Below are positions 1 through 7,787 of a DNA stretch of 64,000 nt, piece by piece. The first letter of the stretch is position 1, and each line of letters opens with the position of its first letter. The notes below the pieces were generated by a model. The model was not told the origin of the DNA, ran no database searches, and saw nothing but the letters and a program-made list of their open reading frames with translations. Origin of the DNA: Streptomyces longispororuber (lineage in GTDB: Bacteria > Actinomycetota > Actinomycetes > Streptomycetales > Streptomycetaceae); NCBI RefSeq assembly GCF_014656095.1, contig NZ_BNBT01000018.1:17585-81584 (forward strand), in the 5' to 3' direction. The position numbers and the translations under genes were made by a program.

Positions 1-639
1 CACCCGCCGACCCACGGCCCGGACCGCCACGACGCCCCGGACCGCGGCCCCGCGAGCGGCACCTCCGACCGTACGGACGAGCACGGCCCCAGGGGCTACG
101 GCGACCCCGGCCCCGACCACGCCCACCGGCACACCGAAGCGCCGGGGCCCCGGACCGTGTCCTCGGCGTCCGCGGGCGGCAGCACGGCCAAGAGCGAGAC
201 CCACGGCTCCTCCGGGCTCCTCTCGGGCAACAGCCTCATGGCACCGCTCGGCGTGCCCCTCGACCTCTGCGGCAACACCGTGGACGTCGTGGGCGTCCTC
301 AACCCGGCGCTCGGCAACCGCTGTGAGACCCACGGCGCCGAGCCCGGGCCGCTCGCCCCGCACCCCGACAAGCCGAAGCCGCCACGGCACCCGGACCGCG
401 CGAAGCCGCCCGCGGAGCACCCCGTGCAGCCCGTGGACGAGGCCGACCCGCGCGTCCCGCCGCGGACCGTGGACCGGGCCGAAGCGCCCGACGTCACGCC
501 GGACATGGTGCCGAGTGCGGACGCCCTCGCGGAGACGGGCCTCGATGTGAGCCTCGTCACGGCCGCGTTCATGAGCGCGGGGCTGCTGGCGGGCGGCGCG
601 GTGCTCTACCGGCGCGGCCGCGTGGCGGCCCGTCGCTGA
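1..639 (+). CDS. long chaplin, C-terminal part (5' end outside window)
   Basis: The frame is open from base 1, so the N-terminus and presumably another chaplin domain lie outside the window. The first ~60 residues seen are a Gly/His/Asp-rich linker. A chaplin domain follows (about 208-321), with the LSGN start, an LCGNTVDVVGVLNPALGN core and two Cys. A Pro/Lys linker leads to a sortase signal: LAETG (526-540), a hydrophobic segment and a basic tail ending RRGRVAARR. Long chaplins of the ChpA/B/C type are anchored to peptidoglycan by class E sortases that prefer LAxTG and help coat aerial hyphae with amyloid fibres. Three class E sortases are encoded at 25-29 kb. The domain and signal are read directly; the full architecture is inferred. 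Confidence 0.9.
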   Translation, partial: HPPTHGPDRHDAPDRGPASGTSDRTDEHGPRGYGDPGPDHAHRHTEAPGPRTVSSASAGGSTAKSETHGSSGLLSGNSLMAPLGVPLDLCGNTVDVVGVLNPALGNRCETHGAEPGPLAPHPDKPKPPRHPDRAKPPAEHPVQPVDEADPRVPPRTVDRAEAPDVTPDMVPSADALAETGLDVSLVTAAFMSAGLLAGGAVLYRRGRVAARR

Positions 640-756
640 CCCGGACCCGGCACCGCAGACCCCCCGCTCCACCGGAGACATCCGCTCGTCACCGAAGGCA
701 CCCCCGTCCCCCTCCCCGCATCCGCCCCGGCCCCAGCCAGCCGTTCGTAGTGGTGC

Positions 757-776
757 GGCGACTCCCCCGAGTCGCC
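757..776. terminator. hairpin between convergent genes
   Basis: GGCGACTC and GAGTCGCC form a perfect 8-bp stem with a CCCC loop. The flanking TGGTG (751-755) and CACCA (784-788) can extend it with an internal bulge. It lies between the end of the chaplin (639) and the end of the leftward ATP-grasp gene (843), so it may terminate both. There is no U tract, as is common in Streptomyces. Confidence 0.5.
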
Positions 777-842
777 CCCCCCCCACCACTTTCGTACGTC
801 AGGGGGCCGTCGCCACGAGCCGTCGGGGGCACGCCCCGGCGG

Positions 843-2150
843 TCAGCCGCCGCGGCCCGCTCGGTCGCACCCGGCCCCCGCCCCCTCCCGGCCCGACGCC
901 GGTCCCGGCAGCACCGGCGGTGCGGGACGCGGCAGGCGTACGGGACCGCGCAGCCACGGCCCGCGCAGGTGCCGCGGGACGCGGCCGCCCAACTTGCCGA
1001 GGGCGTGGCGGCTCCACAGGCGGCGCAGGGCCTGGCCGGGCGCGCGGTCGTCGTCGGCGTGCCAGGCGAGCTCCCGCGGGGCCGGCCGCTGCCCCGGCCG
1101 GAGCGCGGACAGCGGGGCGTAGTTCTCCACGACGAAGGTGCGGCCGGGCAGCGGGCTCGACGGGGGCACCGGGCGGCCCGTCAGGTCCAGGTGCTGGGCG
1201 CGCACGACGTCGAGGTCCGCCGCGTCCGCGAAGAGCCGGAACTGCGCTCCCGGCCGGGGGTTGAAGTCCAGGAGGTGGTAGGTGCCGGTCGCCGCGTCCG
1301 CACGGAAGTCCAGGTCGAAGACGCCCCGGTAGCCGATCCGGGTCAGCAGCCGGGCCGCCGCCTCCTGGAGCGCCGGGTTGGGCGTCCACTCGCCGCGTAC
1401 GGTGATCCCCGCCGAGCGCGGCCAGGCGCTGAGCTTCCGGCCCGTCCCGCCGGCGTGGACGCGGCCGTCGCGGCCCACGTAGCCGTGGACGAACCAGTCG
1501 GCGCCGCCCCGCGCCGCCACGAACGCCTGGATCAGCAGCGGACAGCCCGCCTCCCCGCCACGGGCGAACAGGGCCGCCGCCTCGTGCGGCGAGCGCACCA
1601 GGACCGTGCTGTGCAGCCCGGCGCCGCGCGGCAGGCACCAGGGGCGGCTCCACTTCGCCACGGCCGTGGGGCCGAGGCTGCGCGCGGCGTCGGCCGCCTG
1701 ACCCGCCGACCGCGGCATCTCCGTACGGGGGTGCGGTACGCCCGCCGAGGCGCACAGCCGCGCCAGGACCGCCTTGTCGGCCACGCTCTCGGCGGTGCCG
1801 TCCGCCATCTCCGGGAGCAGGTACGGTCCGCTCAGCTCGCTCCGCAGGGTGTTCACGGCCAGGGCGCCCGCGTCGTCCAGGGGGATCAGGACGGCCGGGG
1901 CGCGCAGGTCCGCGGCCACCCGCCGCAGGGTGGCGGCGACCTCCGTCAGGGGCGCGTCGGGCCGGGCCGGCCGGTGCAGTCGGTGCAGGTAGCGGGAGCG
2001 GGACACGGGGGTGTGGGCGTCGTCGGCCACCAGGTGCACCTCGACTCCGGCGCGGCCCAACGAGCGCACCGCTCCCAGCGTTCCGTGGTGAAAGGAATTC
2101 CGGTCGGTCCGCAGCAGAACCGCCGGGACGCGTGTGTCGAGACGCTGCAC
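843..2150 (-). CDS. ATP-grasp domain protein (carboxylate-amine ligase-like)
   Basis: A 435-residue cytosolic protein. The N-terminus is a Rossmann-like pre-ATP-grasp fold (PAVLLRTDRNSFHHGTLGAVRSLG). The middle has an ATP-binding Lys segment (TAVAKWSRPWCLPRG), and the metal/phosphate signature is FDLDFRADA...HLLDFNPRPGAQF. The family resembles D-aspartate ligase and carbamoyl-phosphate-synthase-type ligases that join a carboxylate to an amine; the substrate cannot be told. The GTG at 2150 is chosen because AAGG lies 6 nt upstream; GTG at 2156 is the alternative, and longer N-terminal versions run into the promoter. It is divergent from the GH26 gene and next to the polysaccharide operon, so a role in modifying a surface glycan is plausible but only inferred. 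Confidence 0.8.
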   Translation of the reverse strand: MQRLDTRVPAVLLRTDRNSFHHGTLGAVRSLGRAGVEVHLVADDAHTPVSRSRYLHRLHRPARPDAPLTEVAATLRRVAADLRAPAVLIPLDDAGALAVNTLRSELSGPYLLPEMADGTAESVADKAVLARLCASAGVPHPRTEMPRSAGQAADAARSLGPTAVAKWSRPWCLPRGAGLHSTVLVRSPHEAAALFARGGEAGCPLLIQAFVAARGGADWFVHGYVGRDGRVHAGGTGRKLSAWPRSAGITVRGEWTPNPALQEAAARLLTRIGYRGVFDLDFRADAATGTYHLLDFNPRPGAQFRLFADAADLDVVRAQHLDLTGRPVPPSSPLPGRTFVVENYAPLSALRPGQRPAPRELAWHADDDRAPGQALRRLWSRHALGKLGGRVPRHLRGPWLRGPVRLPRPAPPVLPGPASGREGAGAGCDRAGRGG

Positions 2151-2220
2151 TTTCACCCTTACTCTTCGCTCGCCCAAATGGAGCGATCTCTCGGAACCGA
2201 GGGTTAGGAACTCGTTTGGC

Positions 2221-2240
2221 GCAATACACATGTATATATG
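2221..2240. promoter_or_regulatory. AT-rich element in divergent promoter region
   Basis: The 130 bp between the ATP-grasp start and the GH26 start holds a 20-nt island with 14 A/T bases (CACATGTATATATG core), conspicuous in this GC-rich DNA. TATATA (2233-2238) could serve as a -10 for either direction. No convincing -35 was found, so promoter assignment is tentative. Confidence 0.3.
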
Positions 2241-2280
2241 ACTGAGCGTCAGTCGCGGCAGGCGGAAACGAGGAGGTTTC

Positions 2281-3675
2281 ATGACCCCATACGGTCGCCG
2301 ACGCGCGAAGCACGCGGCGTTTGTCGCAGGGGGAATCATTATGGCGTCCGTGGTCACGTGCGGGCCGGGGTACACGGTGGACAGCGGGCGGGAAAGCGCC
2401 GCACGGCACCTCTCGCCGATGGGCCCCGTGGCCCGGGCCCCCGCCGAACCGTCGCCCCCGGCCGCTCCCCCCGGCCCCGGCGCCTCCGACGCCCCGGCGG
2501 CCCCTGAGGCCTCCGGCGGACCGGGCGACCCCACCGCACCTGCTGCCCCTGCCGCGCCCGCCGTGCCCCAAGCCCCGGACGCGCCACCGGACTCGGAGGC
2601 GTCCCCCGCCTGGCCCGCCTTCGGCGCGTACCTCGACTACGGCCCGCGCGGCGTCTCGCGCATGGACGGGCTCAGCCGGTGGCTGGGCGGGGCGAAGCTG
2701 CGCGTGGGGCACACGTACCTGCCGGGGGACCGGTGGAGCAACATCGCGGGGGCGCCGCGCTTCCTGGAGAGCTGGGCCGAGTGGCGGCGCCAGCGGGACG
2801 ACCGGCTGTTCGTGCTGAACGTGCCGATGCTGGAGCGCAACGAGGACGGCGTCGAGGACGCCGTCGTCCGCGCCCAACTGCGGCGCGGGGCGGCCGGGGA
2901 GTTCGACGAGCACTACCGGACCCTCGCCCGGCGCCTGGTCGGCCTGGGCGTGCCGGACACGGTGATCGTCCTGGGCTGGGAGATGAACGGCGTCACGTAC
3001 ACCCACCGGTGCGGGCCCGCCCCGAAGGCCTGGAAGTCGTACTGGAGGCGCATCGTCACGGTGATGCGGGAGGTGCCGGGGCAGAAATTCCGGTTCGATT
3101 TCACGCCGAGCCGGGGCCGGGACGCCATTCCGTGGCCGCGGTGCTATCCGGGGGACGACGTCGTCGACATCATCGGGATGGACTCCTACGACCAGCCGGA
3201 AGGGCTCTCGTTCGACGAGCAGGTGTCCGAACCCTACGGACTGCAGTTCCACGCCGATTTCGCGGCGGAGCACAAGAAGCCCATCTCCTTTCCGGAGTGG
3301 GGGCTTTTCCGCAACGGCGACAATCCCACGTACATGCGCCGCATGTTGGCGTGGATGGACGAGAAGAAACCCCTCTACAACACGCTCACGGACTACTGCC
3401 CGCACGGCGTGTGGCAGTGCGGGTCCAACCCGAAGTCGGCGGCGGTCTACCGGGCCCTGCTGACCGGCCGGGGCGAGGGGCCGGGGCCCCGGCCGGTCGA
3501 GCCGCCGCAGCCCACCCAGCCCTCGCAGCCCGCGCAGCCCGCCAAGTGCGCTCCGCTCGAACTCGGCGACTGGGTCGAGTACTGGCTGGGCGGGAAGCTC
3601 TGCCTGCGGTTCGACTGGTGGCGCGGGGACGACGGCACCGGGGACGGGGCCCGCGGGGACGGGGCGGGCCGGTAG
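2281..3675 (+). CDS. secreted glycoside hydrolase, GH26-like
   Basis: 464 residues. The ATG has AGGAGG 5 nt upstream. A basic N-terminus and a hydrophobic segment (FVAGGIIMASVV) form a signal sequence; a Cys follows, but VVTC is a poor lipobox. A Pro/Ala linker (about 40-110) leads to a TIM-barrel domain with WEMNG (Glu234, proton donor) and PEWG (Glu339, nucleophile). The two Glu are 105 residues apart, as expected of clan GH-A family 26, which includes mannanases and related endoglycanases. The tail is Pro/Gln-rich, ending in a short Cys-containing segment. Location beside an exopolysaccharide operon suggests trimming or release of that polymer; the substrate is not evident. Confidence 0.8.
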   Translation: MTPYGRRRAKHAAFVAGGIIMASVVTCGPGYTVDSGRESAARHLSPMGPVARAPAEPSPPAAPPGPGASDAPAAPEASGGPGDPTAPAAPAAPAVPQAPDAPPDSEASPAWPAFGAYLDYGPRGVSRMDGLSRWLGGAKLRVGHTYLPGDRWSNIAGAPRFLESWAEWRRQRDDRLFVLNVPMLERNEDGVEDAVVRAQLRRGAAGEFDEHYRTLARRLVGLGVPDTVIVLGWEMNGVTYTHRCGPAPKAWKSYWRRIVTVMREVPGQKFRFDFTPSRGRDAIPWPRCYPGDDVVDIIGMDSYDQPEGLSFDEQVSEPYGLQFHADFAAEHKKPISFPEWGLFRNGDNPTYMRRMLAWMDEKKPLYNTLTDYCPHGVWQCGSNPKSAAVYRALLTGRGEGPGPRPVEPPQPTQPSQPAQPAKCAPLELGDWVEYWLGGKLCLRFDWWRGDDGTGDGARGDGAGR

Positions 3676-3709
3676 GCCGCCGCCCCTCGCGCGTCGTGGT
3701 GGCGCGGGC

Positions 3710-4927
3710 TCAGCCCGTGGCCGCGTCACCACGACGGGCCCGCCGGGCGTCGAGCAGCCGCTTGCCGGCCCGGCGGGCGGCCGCCCCGGAGACGGCCGCG
3801 GCGAGCAGGGGCGCCGTGGCCGTCCGCGCGAGCAGATAGCGGCGGTTGACGACCGGATCGGGCCGCCAGTGCTGCTTGTAGGACTCGGTACCGCGCAACA
3901 GGCTCAGCGCGCGCGGGTGGTCGCCCGCGGTGTGGTGCGTGCAGGCGTGCAGGAGCATCGTCGCCACGTCGGCCTTGCGTTCGCGCAGCCGCGGGTGGGC
4001 CCCGTACAGATAGCCCCCGGCGAGGCGGTCCGAGAGCAGGGTGAGGTCGGCCGCCACCACCTCGCCGTCCAGGTGGAACTCGGTGACGACGGCGTCGCCC
4101 GCGGCGACCATCGGCTGCACCGCGCGGGTCAGGTGCTCGCGGAACCGCGGCCGCAGGTGCTCGGACGTCACCTTGCGCCCCTGCCACTGGAGTTCGTGCA
4201 GGCGCAGCAGGGTGCGCAGTGCCTCCGGTACGTCGTCCGCGGGCACCACGCGGGTCTCCACGCCGAGCTTGGCCAGCTTGCGCAGCTTGGCGCGGACGCG
4301 CTGGGCGCGGGGCGTGGGCAGGCGCGCGAGCAGCTCCTCCATGGGGAGCGGGGGCAGTTCGAGGCACGGGGAGTCGGCCAGGACGCGGCGCGGCCCCGGC
4401 CAGCGCTCGTACACCCGGTCGAGGCAGGCGCCGGGGCGCACCTCCCGGAAGTCGAGCAGCGCCCCGCGGGCCAGCGTCGCGAGGCCGTCGACCAGGGCGG
4501 ACAGGACCTGCCCCGCCCCCTCGTCGGTCGCGTCGGCCGCTTCGTCGACGAGGACGTCGGTGAAGTCCGAGATGGCGCCGCCGAGCGGGACGAGCGCGGG
4601 CAGCGGGGCGTGGACCCGCATCAGGGGCGCCGCGGCCACGAGGGTGCCGCGGTCGTGGACGAGCAGCACCCGCAGCCGGCCACGGGTGCCGTACGACTGC
4701 CACCAGGAGGCGAGCCAGGCGTGGCTCTGGAAGGGGGTCGCCGCCGGGGACGCCCGGTGCAACCGGGCCCAGGCCGGGCCCAGGAGGGCGAACTCGTCGT
4801 CCCGTACGCACAGGTCCACGGTGAGGCGGCGGGCGGACGGCGGCGGTGCGGTGACCGGCCGGCGGGGGCCCGGCGGCGACGGCTCGGCCCGGGGCCCGGC
4901 GGCCAGGCGCTCGCTCTCCGGCGTCAC
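3710..4927 (-). CDS. FemAB/BioF2-like GNAT acyltransferase
   Basis: 405 residues of the BioF2/CelD-like acetyltransferase type that accompanies many exopolysaccharide loci. The body shows FQSHAWLASWWQSYG near the N-terminus, then an acyl-CoA-binding half with FHLDGEVVAADLTLLSDRLAGGYLYG and a closing RGTESYKQHW segment, all typical of that family. It is predicted cytosolic and may acylate a sugar or amino group of the polymer precursor. The GTG start overlaps the stop of the preceding Wzz-like gene in a GTGA (4924-4927), so the two are translationally coupled. It converges with the GH26 gene with only 34 bp between them. The acyl donor and acceptor are unknown. Confidence 0.75.
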   Translation of the reverse strand: MTPESERLAAGPRAEPSPPGPRRPVTAPPPSARRLTVDLCVRDDEFALLGPAWARLHRASPAATPFQSHAWLASWWQSYGTRGRLRVLLVHDRGTLVAAAPLMRVHAPLPALVPLGGAISDFTDVLVDEAADATDEGAGQVLSALVDGLATLARGALLDFREVRPGACLDRVYERWPGPRRVLADSPCLELPPLPMEELLARLPTPRAQRVRAKLRKLAKLGVETRVVPADDVPEALRTLLRLHELQWQGRKVTSEHLRPRFREHLTRAVQPMVAAGDAVVTEFHLDGEVVAADLTLLSDRLAGGYLYGAHPRLRERKADVATMLLHACTHHTAGDHPRALSLLRGTESYKQHWRPDPVVNRRYLLARTATAPLLAAAVSGAAARRAGKRLLDARRARRGDAATG

Positions 4928-5643
4928 CGCGCACCTCCGGGGAACCGCCGGGCGCACACGCCGAGCGGCTCGTCGGCGGCCTCCCGGGGCGCCTTCGGGG
5001 CGGCTTCCCCGCCCGCCTCCGGGGCCGGTGCGGGCACGGCCGCCGCGGGGGCCGGCTCGCCGCGCCGGGGGCGTACGAGGAGGACCAGGCCGCCCAGGAG
5101 GCCCCCCGCCGACATGCCGACGAGGGCGCTGACGGGGGCGGAGACCGACGAGGGCGCCGACGGGGGCAGGGCCCGGGAGAACGGCAGCAGCTTGACCTGG
5201 GTGCTCTTCTTGGTGTGGTTGGCGCTCACCGTCAGGGCGCGCGCCACCGCGTTGGCGGTGGTGGCGGCCTGGGCGGGACGGGCCGATGATGCCGTGACCG
5301 CGATCATGGGCGCGTCCGGCGAGGTGGCCACGCGCACGGACTCCCGCAGCCGGGCGGGCGACAGACCGGCCTCGACCTGCGCGTCGCCCAGGACGGCCAA
5401 CTGGGTCGCGACGCGTCCGTAGGCCTGCGCGAAGCCCAGGGCGGTCGTCGGGTCGGTGCGCTCCTGGGGGACGGCGATGACGTAGCTCGTCGCGGTGTAC
5501 TCGGGGGTGTGCAGCACGCCGTACCCGCCGCCGGCGAGGGCGCCGAGGAGCGTGCAGGCGGGCAGGGGCCACCAGCGGGGCAGCCGGGTGAGCCGGTCGC
5601 GGACGCGGACGAGCCGCTCGCGCGCGCGGGGGGAATCACTCAT
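4924..5643 (-). CDS. Wzz-like polysaccharide copolymerase / chain-length determinant
   Basis: 239 residues. The first membrane segment is WPLPACTLLGALAGGGYGVL (about 25-44), followed by an extracytoplasmic domain with TPEYTATSYVIAV and a second segment (VSALVGMSAGGLLGGLVLLV). This two-TM topology is that of Wzz/capsular-chain-length proteins. The C-terminal tail is Ala/Pro-rich with no kinase domain, so polymer length control would not use a fused tyrosine kinase. ATG 5643 is preferred because GGAGG lies about 9 nt upstream; an upstream ATG at 5700 has none. It lies 135 bp downstream of the glycosyltransferase and overlaps the acyltransferase, which supports one polysaccharide pathway. Confidence 0.75.
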   Translation of the reverse strand: MSDSPRARERLVRVRDRLTRLPRWWPLPACTLLGALAGGGYGVLHTPEYTATSYVIAVPQERTDPTTALGFAQAYGRVATQLAVLGDAQVEAGLSPARLRESVRVATSPDAPMIAVTASSARPAQAATTANAVARALTVSANHTKKSTQVKLLPFSRALPPSAPSSVSAPVSALVGMSAGGLLGGLVLLVRPRRGEPAPAAAVPAPAPEAGGEAAPKAPREAADEPLGVCARRFPGGAR

Positions 5644-5778
5644 CGGGGGCAACCTCCGGGGTCGGGCCGCTCGGGCGGACCGGTTCGTGTGCGGTTTCAT
5701 GCGGGTGCGATCGCGTGCGCGTGCGGACCGGTCGGGTGCGGTCCGGTTCCGCGCGGGCCAGGTCGCGTACGGGCCCGT

Positions 5779-7011
5779 TCACGTCTGGGGGGTGAGCAGG
5801 CGCTCGTAGACGTGCATCAGGCGGGTGGCGCTGCGGCTGACGCTGTAGTGGTGCGCCACCGCGGCGGTCTCGCGGGGCGGGACCCCGTCGGTGAGCAGCG
5901 CGTACAGGGAGCGGGCGAAGGCGTCCGGGTCGCTGGCGCAGGGGACGGCGGGGCCGCGGTCCTGGGCGGGCAGGGCCTCGATGGCGGGGCAGTCGGCGTA
6001 GAAGACGGGCAGGCCGCTGGCCAGGCCCTCCACCAGGGCGAGGCCGAAGGCCTCCTCGGGGGAGGGGGAGGCGAGGACGTCCATGGCGGACAGGAGCGAG
6101 GGCAGGTCGGGCGCGGCCGGGCCGGACGGGGCCGCCCCTTGCGCCCGCGTACCACCCTGGTCGTGGCCGGTCCCGGAGGGTTCCGCCCACGCGGAGCCCT
6201 CGTCCTGGTCGTGGCCGGTCCCCGGGGCGCCCTCGCCCCGGTCGTGGCAGACCTCGCCCGCGAACCGCACCCGGTCGCCGAGGCGCAGTTGCCGGGCCAG
6301 GGTGCGCAGCTCGTCCTCCTCGGGGCCCGCGCCGACCAGCAGCAGCCGTACCTCGTGGGGGAGCTGGGCCACGGCGCGCAGCAGGACGTCGAAGCGCTTG
6401 CCGGGGACGAGGCGCCCGACGCCCCCGACGACGAACGCGTCGTCGGGCAGGCCCAGGAGGCGCCGGGTCGCGGCCCGTGCCCGGGCGTCGTAGCGGAAGC
6501 GGTCGGCGTCGATGCCGTTCGCCACGACGTGGATGCGCTGCCGCGGTACGCCCCACTGGTGCAGCCGCGCCGCGACGGCGGGCGAGACCGCGACGGTCAC
6601 CCGGCCGAGCCGTTCGCCCGTGAGGTACAGGGCGCGCACGCCGCGGGTCAGCGGGCGGCCCTCCATCTGCGACTCCCCCAGCGAGTGCTCCGTGGCCACG
6701 ACGGCGCGGACCCCGGCGAGGCGGGCGGCGATCCGCCCGTACAGGCAGGCCCGGTAGAGGTGGGTGTGGACCACGTCGTAGCGGCCGGCGCGGATGAGCT
6801 TCGTCAGGCGGGGCAGCGCGGTCAGGTCGCGGTTGCCGGACATACCGAGGTGCGTGACCCGGAAGCCCTCGGCGGTGAGCTGGCGGGCGACGGCGCCGGG
6901 GTTGGTGAGGGTGACGACGTCGCAGGCGGCGGGCAGGTGGCGCAGGAGCAGCCGGAGCTGCTGCTCGGCGCCGCCGGTGCCGAGCCCGGTGATGACGTGC
7001 AGGACCCTCAT
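5779..7011 (-). CDS. glycosyltransferase family 4 with low-complexity insertion
   Basis: 410 residues. The N-terminal Rossmann domain opens MRVLHVITGLGTGGAEQQLR and contains VVHTHLYRACLYGRIAA. The C-terminal GT-B domain has VANGID, VGRLVPGKRFDVLLRA and the retaining-enzyme signature SPSPEEAFGLALVEGLASG. Residues about 255-301 are a lineage-specific insert with two GTGHDQ repeats, placed between the VRFAGE strand and LLSAMDVL, in a loop that family members normally keep short. The start overlaps the deacetylase stop in an ATGA (7008-7011). It is predicted cytosolic and should add a sugar to a lipid-linked precursor. Confidence 0.88.
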   Translation of the reverse strand: MRVLHVITGLGTGGAEQQLRLLLRHLPAACDVVTLTNPGAVARQLTAEGFRVTHLGMSGNRDLTALPRLTKLIRAGRYDVVHTHLYRACLYGRIAARLAGVRAVVATEHSLGESQMEGRPLTRGVRALYLTGERLGRVTVAVSPAVAARLHQWGVPRQRIHVVANGIDADRFRYDARARAATRRLLGLPDDAFVVGGVGRLVPGKRFDVLLRAVAQLPHEVRLLLVGAGPEEDELRTLARQLRLGDRVRFAGEVCHDRGEGAPGTGHDQDEGSAWAEPSGTGHDQGGTRAQGAAPSGPAAPDLPSLLSAMDVLASPSPEEAFGLALVEGLASGLPVFYADCPAIEALPAQDRGPAVPCASDPDAFARSLYALLTDGVPPRETAAVAHHYSVSRSATRLMHVYERLLTPQT

Positions 7012-7787
7012 CGGGTCACCGCCGGCGGGGGCAGCGTGCGGCCGCGGCGGCGGTTCAGCCGCTCCTTGAGCCACAGGCGGGCGGCGGTGTCCCGCTGGCC
7101 GATGTGGACGCGCGGCAGTGCGAGGTCCCCCGCGAGGTCCCCGGGGGCGATGGCGCAGGCGTAGCGGTAGCCGGCGTCGTGCACGGTGGCGAGGACCCGC
7201 GCGTCCACGAAGCCGTACGGGTAGCAGAAGCCCGCGACCTCCGTCCCGGTCAGCTCGGTGAGGGCGGCGCGGCTGCCGTGCACCTCGCGTACCAGTTCCT
7301 CGTCACCGGCCCGCGTGAGGTCGACGTGGGTCAGGCCGTGCGAGGCGACCTCCATGCCGCTGTCGGCGGCCTGGCGTACGCCGTCGGCGTCCAGGAGCGG
7401 CTTGCGGGGGCCCAGCGGGTCCCAGGCGTTGTCGCCGTCCAGGAGGCCCGGCAGCACGAACAGGGTGGCGGTGCAGTCGTGGCGGCGCAGCAGGGGCAGG
7501 GCGTGGTCGACGAAGTCCTGGTAGCCGTCGTCGAAGGTGAGGCCGACCAGGCCGTCAGCCCGGCCCTCGTCGCGGGCGCGCAGCAGCTCGGCCACCGAGA
7601 CGCCGCGCAGCCCTCGGCGCCGCAGCCGGTCGAGCTGGCTGTCGAGGCGGTCGGGCGAGACGGTGATGCCGTACGGGTCGTCGGCGCACTCGGCCACCGA
7701 GTGGTACATCGCGATCCAGGCGGGTGCGGCGGCGCGCCGGGGCGGAGGGGGCGAGGGGGGTGTCGTACGTGCGGTGTCAACGGACAT
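7008..7787 (-). CDS. polysaccharide deacetylase (NodB fold)
   Basis: 259 residues with a classical NodB homology domain: motif 1 TFDDGY (Asp86 and Asp87; base and metal ligand), motif 2 SHGLTHVDL (His150 and His154; metal ligands) and CYPYGF for the later motif. There is no clear signal peptide, only a Pro-rich N-terminus, so it may act on a cytoplasmic lipid-linked precursor or leave by an unrecognised route. Members remove N- or O-acetyl groups from sugars; in an exopolysaccharide operon this could expose free amines, as in poly-GlcNAc matrices. Its 5' end overlaps the flippase gene by 11 bp, and its stop overlaps the downstream glycosyltransferase start. Confidence 0.9.
   Translation of the reverse strand: MSVDTARTTPPSPPPPRRAAAPAWIAMYHSVAECADDPYGITVSPDRLDSQLDRLRRRGLRGVSVAELLRARDEGRADGLVGLTFDDGYQDFVDHALPLLRRHDCTATLFVLPGLLDGDNAWDPLGPRKPLLDADGVRQAADSGMEVASHGLTHVDLTRAGDEELVREVHGSRAALTELTGTEVAGFCYPYGFVDARVLATVHDAGYRYACAIAPGDLAGDLALPRVHIGQRDTAARLWLKERLNRRRGRTLPPPAVTR

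Noticed and set aside
799..3732. Long leftward open frame spanning the ATP-grasp and GH26 genes
   Set aside because: It runs antisense to the GH26 gene and out of frame with the ATP-grasp gene; its translation is Arg/Pro/Gly filler without any domain, as expected from GC-rich shadow frames.
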